From NCBI GenBank assembly GCA_030040475.1, contig JASHTQ010000406.1, positions 1 through 8,122 of the forward strand: a stretch of 8,122 nucleotides of DNA. Reading direction: 5' to 3'. Position numbers and translations under genes: made by a program. The stretch comes from Streptosporangiaceae bacterium (GTDB lineage Bacteria > Actinomycetota > Actinomycetes > Streptosporangiales > Streptosporangiaceae). Each line of letters starts with the position of its first letter. Within the stretch, counting starts at the first letter, position 1. This document shows, one piece after another, positions 1 to 5,360 of this stretch. A model generated the notes under the pieces. The model worked only from the letters and a program-made list of their open reading frames with translations. It was not told where the DNA came from and searched no databases.

Positions 1-1238
1 TCCGCGCCGGTGGCGGTGAGGGCCGACAGGTCCTCGGTCTCCGGGGTGAGCAGGCCCCGGGTGACGTCGGGCCGCCCCGCCATCGGCCGCTGTTGCTGGC
101 CGGGATTCAGGCCGGCCCCGAGGGCGCGGAAGGCCCAGTAGTTGCCGTAGGCGGCGTATCCGTCGCCGAACCCGAAGGGGCCGCCGGGGCTGGGGAACCC
201 GCCGGGACCGCCGAAGGCGCCGCCGCCGGGACCGCCGAAGGCGCCGCCGCCCGGGAACCCGCCGGGGCCGGCGGAGGCGCCGGGACCCGGCTGGGGTCCG
301 ACGAAAGCCTGGGGACCCGAGGACATCGTCTCGGCGGCGAGCATGCCCATCAGGCCGGGGCGGAAGGTGCCGCCAGGGGAATCGTGCTGGCCGATGTGGG
401 GGGTGGCGGCGTGATCGTGCCAGGGGGTCATGCCGGCCGCGGGGCGGCGGACGGAGGCTAGCTGCTTGAAGCCGATGGCAAGATCGGTGCGGCGGGCCAG
501 TTCGGCCACCGCGTCCTGGCGGGCGGGCAGGGTGGCGATCTGCAGCAGGGTGCCGGTCAGGTCGGGGTGGATCGCGTTCAGGGTGCTCGCGGGGACGGCA
601 ACGCCGTCGCGGAGCAGGCCGGCGGCCGCGCGCAGCGCCATCGGGTCCAGGCCGGGCAGCAGCGAGCCGAGGAAGGCCGCGGTCCGGGCGCGCGCCTCGC
701 TCAGCCGGTCGGCAAGCAGCTTGGCCAGTTCGTCAGTGCGGCGGCCGAGCCTGGACAGGGTCACCGCGGCGCGGCCCGTCACCTCGACCGTGACCGCCCA
801 GTCCTGGGTCCGGATCGCGTCGACGAAGGAGAAGCTGACCCGGTCGGTGACGGCGGGCCCGACGACGAGCAGCAGGTCGTCGTAGACCCTGATCTCGGCG
901 GGCTGTGCCCCGCTCATGCCGGAGAACGTCGCGGCCTCCCCCACCGCCGCGGCGGCCAGGGCCGCGTCGTCGCCGCGGGCGTCGCGGAGTTCGGCGAGCA
1001 ACTGGGTCCGCATCACGCCGAGCCGGCTCAGGTCGATCGCGTTCCCGTCGGCGAGGGTGACCCGGACGGTGAACGGCTCGGGCTCGGTGACCGAGGCGAT
1101 CTGGCCGAACGGGACGCGCAGCACCGCGCCCGCGGCGGGCGCGAGGACGAGCGCCCCGTCGGCCACCTTGACGTCCGCGGAGCCATCCTCGCGCTGCTCG
1201 CCTGCCGGGGAGAGGATGCGGTAAACGGTGGCGCTCAC
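1..1238 (-). CDS. Unrecognised protein with tandem duplicated domain and Gly/Pro/Phe-rich tail (C-terminus beyond window)
   Basis: I do not recognise the family. The frame reads from a GTG at 1238 to the left edge without a stop, giving 412 residues with the C-terminus missing. Two stretches resemble each other: residues about 27-88 and 121-183. Each has a run of predicted beta strands (VLRVPF, FTVRVTLADG; then RVSFSF, VTVEVTGRAA), an LSRLG motif (70-74 and 161-165) and a closing helix ending LRDAR or LSEAR. This is an internal duplication, possibly a PH- or GRAM-like barrel plus helix; that fold assignment is inference. Residues about 190-265 are mostly helical. Residues about 285-390 are low complexity, rich in Gly, Pro and Phe, with two GGGAFGGP units. 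There is no signal peptide or membrane segment, so it is probably cytoplasmic. The GTG lies 7 nt after the stop of the zinc-ribbon gene and has only a weak ribosome binding site, suggesting coupled translation. It is the last visible gene of the signalling operon. Confidence 0.72.
   Translation of the reverse strand, partial: MSATVYRILSPAGEQREDGSADVKVADGALVLAPAAGAVLRVPFGQIASVTEPEPFTVRVTLADGNAIDLSRLGVMRTQLLAELRDARGDDAALAAAAVGEAATFSGMSGAQPAEIRVYDDLLLVVGPAVTDRVSFSFVDAIRTQDWAVTVEVTGRAAVTLSRLGRRTDELAKLLADRLSEARARTAAFLGSLLPGLDPMALRAAAGLLRDGVAVPASTLNAIHPDLTGTLLQIATLPARQDAVAELARRTDLAIGFKQLASVRRPAAGMTPWHDHAATPHIGQHDSPGGTFRPGLMGMLAAETMSSGPQAFVGPQPGPGASAGPGGFPGGGAFGGPGGGAFGGPGGFPSPGGPFGFGDGYAAYGNYWAFRALGAGLNPGQQQRPMAGRPDVTRGLLTPETEDLSALTATGA
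199..251. repeat. Perfect 24-bp tandem duplication inside the Gly-rich tail
   Basis: Bases 203-226 and 227-250 are identical, and the 24-nt period holds from about 199 to 251. The unit is in frame and encodes the octapeptide GGGAFGGP twice (residues about 331-346 of the minus-strand protein), flanked by similar GGF-P-GG segments. An in-frame 24-bp unit can gain or lose copies by slippage without breaking the gene. Confidence 0.85.
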
Positions 1239-1245
1239 GGCGGGG

Positions 1246-1902
1246 CTAGCCTGCGGGGGTACCGCACTCGCCGCAGAACTTCGCGCCGTTCAGGGCGGTG
1301 CCGCAGTTGGCGCAGAACTTCTTCTCCGTCTCGGCCGCGGCGAGCGGGTGGCCGCAGCTCTGGCAGAACTTCCCGCCGCCGCTCTCCTGGTTGCAGGACG
1401 GGCACATGGCGGTGGCCTGGTCGCGGTAGTTGATGTCACCGGTCCAGTCCTGGCCCTGGATCTTCTGGTTCAGCTGGCTGACCTGGGCCGCGGCCTGCAT
1501 GCCGGCGATCTCCTGGTCCAGCTTGGGGGCGCAGGTCGCGCACAGGCCCCGCTGGGCGTTCCAGCACACCTGCTCGCAGACCCACTGGCCGCACCGGTGA
1601 CACTGGTGGAAGTAGGGCTTCATCTCGTCGACGGCCTTGGCCAGCGCCTTGTCGCGGGTCGACCCGCGGTTACCGTCGCGCATCCACTCGGCGTCCCAGC
1701 CCAGCTGCGAGGCCCTCTCGCCGAGGTTGCCGCCAACCAGGCTGCCGCCCATCTGGAGCAGCCGGCCGCCGAAGCCGGTGGCCGAGTGCTGGAACGAGGA
1801 CGAATAGCCGTTGCCGCAGCGACGGCAGAAGAACTCGAACTGGTATCCCTCGTTGGTGCTGCGGTCCTGGTAGTTGTCAGTGAAGAAGATCATCCCGGCC
1901 AC
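1246..1902 (-). CDS. Multi-zinc-ribbon protein, 218 aa
   Basis: This cysteine-rich soluble protein has 16 cysteines, nearly all in CxxC pairs. Numbered from the GTG at 1902: C26/C29 in an N-terminal FFCRRCG; a central cluster C101/C104, C109/C113, C121/C124 (HRCGQWVCEQVCW then LCATC); and two C-terminal zinc ribbons, C167/C170 with C180/C183 and C197/C200 with C210/C213 (CPSC-KFCQSCG and CANCG-KFCGECG). Between the first pair and the central cluster lies a Gly-rich stretch (about 43-61). A helical, Gln-rich linker (about 128-150) precedes the ribbons. Double C-terminal ribbons of this type are common in bacterial adaptor and regulatory proteins, but the partner is unknown. I chose GTG 1902 because GAAAGGGG lies 7 nt upstream; a GTG at 1932 (228 aa) and an ATG at 1893 are alternatives. 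It starts 39 nt after the receiver gene and ends 7 nt before the next gene, so it belongs to the signalling operon. Confidence 0.82.
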   Translation of the reverse strand: MAGMIFFTDNYQDRSTNEGYQFEFFCRRCGNGYSSSFQHSATGFGGRLLQMGGSLVGGNLGERASQLGWDAEWMRDGNRGSTRDKALAKAVDEMKPYFHQCHRCGQWVCEQVCWNAQRGLCATCAPKLDQEIAGMQAAAQVSQLNQKIQGQDWTGDINYRDQATAMCPSCNQESGGGKFCQSCGHPLAAAETEKKFCANCGTALNGAKFCGECGTPAG

Positions 1903-1909
1903 GGCGGCG

Positions 1910-1917
1910 CCCCTTTC
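1910..1917 (-). promoter_or_regulatory. Strong ribosome binding site deciding the zinc-ribbon gene start
   Basis: On the minus strand GAAAGGGG lies 7 nt before the GTG at 1902. The more distal in-frame GTG at 1932 and the ATG at 1893 lack such placement, so 1902 is the preferred start. Confidence 0.65.
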
Positions 1918-1941
1918 ATCCGGCAGGAGCACGTTAGCAGG

Positions 1942-2391
1942 TCAGGTGGGCAGGCAGACCAGGGTCAGGAAGAAGTTGTCAATCTGCCTGATCGCGTCGA
2001 TGAAGTGCTCGAAGTCGACCGGCTTGCTGACGAACGCGTTGGCGTGCAGCGCGTAGCTGCGCACGATGTCCTCCTCGGCCCGCGAGGTGGTCAGCATGAC
2101 CACCGGGATGACCAGCAGGTCCGGATCCTGCTTCACCTCGGCGAGCACCTCCAGGCCGCTGCGGCGCGGCAGGTTGACGTCGAGCAGGATCAGACCGGGA
2201 CGAGGGGCGTCGGCGTAAGGACCGGTGCGGCGCAGGAACTGCAGCGCCTGCTCGCCGTCGCTCACCACGTGCAGGCGGTTGCGGATCTTGTAGTACTCAA
2301 AGGCCTCCCTGGTCATCAGGATGTCGCCCTCGTCGTCCTCCACCATCAGCACGTCGATCACGGTGGGATCGGCGGCAGCGAAATCAGCCAT
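1942..2391 (-). CDS. Stand-alone response regulator receiver, Rcp1-like, 149 aa
   Basis: This single receiver domain has no output domain. Visible landmarks are the acidic cluster E18/D19/D20 (MVEDDEGD), the phospho-acceptor D71 in LILLDVNLPRRSG, T101/T102 (MLTTS) and the conserved lysine K123 in VSKP. The pattern of VEDDEGD, the YADAPRPGLILLDVNLPR segment and the DFEHFIDAIRQIDNFF end is that of the Rcp1 family, small receivers that accept phosphate from phytochrome-type and related histidine kinases. The ATG at 2391 overlaps the kinase stop by 8 nt (ATGGCTGA), and GAGGAA lies 4 nt upstream within the kinase gene, so the two are translationally coupled and it is very likely the cognate partner. 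With no DNA-binding domain it must act by protein contact or as a phosphate shuttle, possibly to the receiver of the phosphatase two genes upstream. Confidence 0.93.
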   Translation of the reverse strand: MADFAAADPTVIDVLMVEDDEGDILMTREAFEYYKIRNRLHVVSDGEQALQFLRRTGPYADAPRPGLILLDVNLPRRSGLEVLAEVKQDPDLLVIPVVMLTTSRAEEDIVRSYALHANAFVSKPVDFEHFIDAIRQIDNFFLTLVCLPT

Positions 2392-3997
2392 CGGCTTCCT
2401 CGTCTAGCGGCCAGTCGGGCATGTCAGATTGTGGCACTTCCAGCGGGTCCGGTGCTGCGGGGTCGAGGGTTTCCTCCGGCATCGGCAGGGTGAACAGGAA
2501 GCGCGCGCCGTCGGTGTAGGACGTGTCCAGCCAGATCTTGCCGCCGAAGTACTCGACGATCTTCCTGCTCATGGCCAGGCCGATGCCGGTGCCCGGGTAG
2601 GCGCTGCGGTCGTGCAGGCGCTGGAATATCACAAAGATCCGCTCGGCGTAGTCCGGGTCGATGCCGATGCCGTTGTCGGCGAAGGAGAACAGCCAGAACG
2701 GCTCGTCGCGGCGCGCGGTGACGACGATGCGCGGCGGCTTGCCGCCGCTGAACTTCAGCGCGTTGCTGAGCAGGTTCTGGAACACCGCGGTGAGCAGCGG
2801 CAGCTCGGCGAGGACCAGCGGGAGGTGGCCGGTCTCGATGGTGGCGCCTGATTCCTCGATCGACGTCGCCAGGTTGTTGCGCGCCGCGACCAGCGCGGAG
2901 TCGCTGGACACCAGGGTGGGCTCACGCGCGGAACGGCCGACCCTGCTGTAGGCGAGCAGGTCGTTGATCAGCGCCTGCATCCGCTTGGCGCCGTCGACCG
3001 CGAACTCGATGTACTGGTCGGCGCGCGCGTCGAGCTGCCCGGCGTAGCGGCGCTGCAGCAGCTGGGAGAAGCTGGCCACCTTCCGCAGCGGCTCCTGCAG
3101 GTCGTGCGACGCGACGTAGGCGAACTGCTCGAGCTCGGCGTTGGAGCGCTGCAGGTCCTCGGTGTGCGCCTGCAGCACCGCGTTCGCGGTCTGGGTCGCG
3201 GACAGCTCGCGCAGGATCCGCTCGCGCATCGTGTTCACGTCCGCGGCCAGGTTCGTCACCTCCCGCGGGCCGCGCACGGTGACCACGTGCTCGAAGTCCC
3301 CCCCGGCCACCCGGCGGGCCTGCGCGGCCAGCCTGAGCAGCGGGGTGATCGCCTTGGATCGCAGGCCGACCGCGAGCGTGACCACGATGACCGCCAGGCC
3401 CACCGCGACCGCGACGAATACGACGTCGAGCGCGGACGCGTCATCGTTCAGCGAGGCGACGGCCCGGGTCCGCGCGCCGCTGATGTCCCCCTGGAGCACC
3501 GCGATCTTGGCGCGCAGGGTGTCGAAGTCCGCCTTCCCCGCCGCGACGCCGCCGGTGACCGGCCTCTTGGCCTTCTTCACCGCCGCGATGGTGGGTTCTG
3601 CGTAGGTGAGGCGCCAGGCATGAGCCTGGTTGAGCACGCTGGTCAGGTCCGCCTTCGTGCCGCCGGGCAGCTGGCCGATGACCGCCTCCAGGCTGGTCCG
3701 CGCGGTCTTCTCCTCGGCCATGCCCTGGGTGTAGGGGAGCAGGAAGTTCTGATTGGCGCTCAGCGCGTAGCCGCGGACGCCGGTTTCCTGATCGAGCAGG
3801 CCGTTGGCGAGCAACTGGACGTCCAGGGCGGCCGGATCGAGAGTGTTCACCACGCGGTCGCGGGAATCGTGCAGGCTGACCAGGGCCAGCCCGCCGGCGA
3901 CCACGGCAGCGACGGAGAACAGCAGCAGGCCGAGCACGCCTGCGCCGACGATCCGGCTTAGCGGCCAGCGGTGTGCCGTGCGGTCGTTCTCGCTCAT
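2384..3997 (-). CDS. Membrane sensor histidine kinase, CHASE3-HAMP-HisKA-HATPase, 537 aa
   Basis: Domain order: a short cytoplasmic N-terminus; membrane helix 1 (about 16-41); an extracytoplasmic helical region (about 42-188) with DQETGVRGYALSAN (69-82), typical of CHASE3 sensor domains; membrane helix 2 (about 190-212); HAMP (about 213-266, with ITPL at 217-220); a coiled coil (about 266-290); and the kinase core. The phosphorylated histidine is H298 in ASHDLQEPLRKV. The N box is QNLLSNALKF (N408, N412), the G1 box DNGIGI (441-446), the F box about 453-462 and the G2 box GTGIGLA (469-475), so all catalytic boxes are intact. The core resembles those of bacteriophytochrome-related kinases that pair with Rcp1-type receivers. 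An acidic, Pro-rich tail (about 508-537) follows the ATPase domain. ATG 3997 overlaps the phosphatase stop in an ATGA. The CHASE3 signal is unknown; such domains often sense small molecules or envelope stress. Confidence 0.94.
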   Translation of the reverse strand: MSENDRTAHRWPLSRIVGAGVLGLLLFSVAAVVAGGLALVSLHDSRDRVVNTLDPAALDVQLLANGLLDQETGVRGYALSANQNFLLPYTQGMAEEKTARTSLEAVIGQLPGGTKADLTSVLNQAHAWRLTYAEPTIAAVKKAKRPVTGGVAAGKADFDTLRAKIAVLQGDISGARTRAVASLNDDASALDVVFVAVAVGLAVIVVTLAVGLRSKAITPLLRLAAQARRVAGGDFEHVVTVRGPREVTNLAADVNTMRERILRELSATQTANAVLQAHTEDLQRSNAELEQFAYVASHDLQEPLRKVASFSQLLQRRYAGQLDARADQYIEFAVDGAKRMQALINDLLAYSRVGRSAREPTLVSSDSALVAARNNLATSIEESGATIETGHLPLVLAELPLLTAVFQNLLSNALKFSGGKPPRIVVTARRDEPFWLFSFADNGIGIDPDYAERIFVIFQRLHDRSAYPGTGIGLAMSRKIVEYFGGKIWLDTSYTDGARFLFTLPMPEETLDPAAPDPLEVPQSDMPDWPLDEEADG

Positions 3998-5259
3998 GGC
4001 TCGCCGGACGGCGTGTAGCCGAGCGAGAGGATCGCGAGGTCGTCGTCGAGGTCTCTCCCGTTGAGCTCGCGCACGTGCTCGATGACCTGGTCGAGCAGCC
4101 GGTCATCGGCGGGCGCCCTGACCACGCCGAGCTGCGCGTCCGGTGCCGCCGCCGCGGGGGCGGGAGCGGACCCGAGCACGTCCCTGATCAGGTCCATCAG
4201 CCCCTCGCTGCCCAGCCGCTCGGATCCCTTCCCGATCCGGCCCTCGATCAGCCCGTCGGTGTACAGCAGCACCGACCAGCTGCCGTCCAGGCGGACCGCG
4301 GTCCCCGGCCACTCGCTGACGCTGCCGAGGCCGAGCGGCGGCGAGGACGGGGTCTGCAGCTCGAGCACGGCGCCGTGGGTGACGAGCAGCGGCGGCAGGT
4401 GGCCGGCCATCCGCACCTGGCCGACGGCCCGATCCGGCGCGACCGACAGCATGCACAGCGTGGCGAACATCGTGTCGTCTTGCCGCTCGTGCTCGAGCAG
4501 CTGGTTGAGCGTGGACAAGATCTCGTCGGCGGGCCTGCTCGCCAGCACCAGCGTGCGCCAGGCCACCCGCAGGCAGACGCCGAGCGCGGCCTCGGCCGGG
4601 CCGCGGCCGCAGACGTCGCCGATGAGCGCGTGCACCCAGCCGTCCGCCGCCTCCACCACGTCGTAGAAGTCACCGCCGAGCAGCCGCTGCTGGCCGCCGG
4701 CCAGGCAGCGCGCGGAAACGCTCAGCCGCGCGTCCGTCAGCAGCGGTGAGGGCAGCAGGCCGCGCTCGAGCCTGGCGTTCTCCTGCGCCAGGACCTGCGC
4801 CACGTGCAGCTCCCGCTGCGCCTGTGTCGCGCGGCGCCGCTCGACCGCGTACCTGATCACCCGGTCCAGCATCGGCCCGTCGGCCTCGCCCTTGACCAGG
4901 TAGTCCTGCGCTCCCGCCCGGACCGCCCGCTGGCCGAGGTGCTCGCTGGCCTCGCCGGTCAGCACCACGATGGGCGCCTCCGGCTCGAGCTGCAGCAGCT
5001 GCCGCAGCCCGTGCAAGCCCTGGGAGTCCGGCAGGCCCAGGTCGAGCAGGACGCAGGCCGCGTCGGAGACCAGGGCCTCGGCCTGGCCGAGCGACCGCGC
5101 GCGCTGCACCACGACCGCGGCGCCCACCTCCTGCAGGAGCTCGGAGACCAGCAGGGCGTCGCCGTCGTCGTCCTCGACGAGCAGCACGGACACCTGATCC
5201 TGACCGCCGGGCGCGGTCGTGCCGGGGGCGGTGCCAGTGAGCTCAGCGTTACTTGTCAT
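3994..5259 (-). CDS. Response regulator with PP2C (SpoIIE/RsbU-type) phosphatase output, 421 aa
   Basis: The N-terminal receiver (about 22-140) has the acidic cluster E29/D30/D31, phospho-acceptor D73 in LLDLGLPDSQG, T101 and K123 in YLVKGEADG. A coiled-coil linker (about 140-168, ending in ERGLLP) leads to a PP2C SpoIIE-type serine/threonine phosphatase (about 170-415). Its metal-binding motifs are present: GGDFYD (D197), GDVCGRG (D215), the MAGHLPPLL segment, YTDGLIE (D335) and DDDLAIL (D406/D407). An Ala/Pro-rich insert (about 364-375) lies between the last two. In this family, phosphorylation of the receiver turns on dephosphorylation of a phosphoprotein, usually a STAS anti-anti-sigma factor, in partner-switching control of an alternative sigma factor. 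No STAS or anti-sigma kinase gene lies nearby, so the substrate is inferred only. The ATG at 5259 is the first gene of the five-gene minus-strand operon and has AGG 7 nt upstream, a modest ribosome binding site. Confidence 0.93.
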   Translation of the reverse strand: MTSNAELTGTAPGTTAPGGQDQVSVLLVEDDDGDALLVSELLQEVGAAVVVQRARSLGQAEALVSDAACVLLDLGLPDSQGLHGLRQLLQLEPEAPIVVLTGEASEHLGQRAVRAGAQDYLVKGEADGPMLDRVIRYAVERRRATQAQRELHVAQVLAQENARLERGLLPSPLLTDARLSVSARCLAGGQQRLLGGDFYDVVEAADGWVHALIGDVCGRGPAEAALGVCLRVAWRTLVLASRPADEILSTLNQLLEHERQDDTMFATLCMLSVAPDRAVGQVRMAGHLPPLLVTHGAVLELQTPSSPPLGLGSVSEWPGTAVRLDGSWSVLLYTDGLIEGRIGKGSERLGSEGLMDLIRDVLGSAPAPAAAAPDAQLGVVRAPADDRLLDQVIEHVRELNGRDLDDDLAILSLGYTPSGEP

Positions 5260-5297
5260 CGGAACCTACACGGGGGTAGCTGCTGCATGGGCCTCGG

Positions 5298-5321
5298 ATA
5301 CCCAATTAATCGAGCACATAC
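5298..5321 (-). promoter_or_regulatory. Candidate sigma-B-type promoter (GTAT-N14-GGGTAT) of the phosphatase operon
   Basis: Reading the minus strand, GTAT (5321-5318) is followed by exactly 14 nt and GGGTAT (5303-5298). This fits the pattern GNNT-N14-16-GGGTAY described for stress sigma factors of the sigma-B/sigma-F family in actinobacteria. Transcription would begin near 5290, leaving a leader of about 30 nt before the ATG at 5259. The 101-nt gap between the flavoenzyme stop and this ATG shows no convincing terminator, so read-through from the upstream gene is also possible. The motif is short, and a chance match cannot be excluded. Confidence 0.45.
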
Positions 5322-5360
5322 CATCATGCACGCCTGTCGCGGCGCCCCGAGCCACGCGGA

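Noticed and set aside
93..1433. Overlapping plus-strand open frames at the left edge.
   Set aside because: Their translations are repetitive Gly/Ala/Arg and mirror the minus-strand Gly-rich gene, whose reading frame runs unbroken to the edge and shows an internal domain duplication.
1228..2493. Long plus-strand open frame of 421 codons antisense to the zinc-ribbon and receiver genes.
   Set aside because: It is a GC-bias mirror of the minus-strand genes; its Ala/Gly/Val/Arg-rich translation shows no domain, while the opposite strand encodes clear zinc-ribbon and receiver motifs.
5330..5350. Short GC-rich hairpin downstream of the flavoenzyme stop as a terminator.
   Set aside because: The stem is about 5 bp including a G-U pair and has no T run, which is too weak to call.
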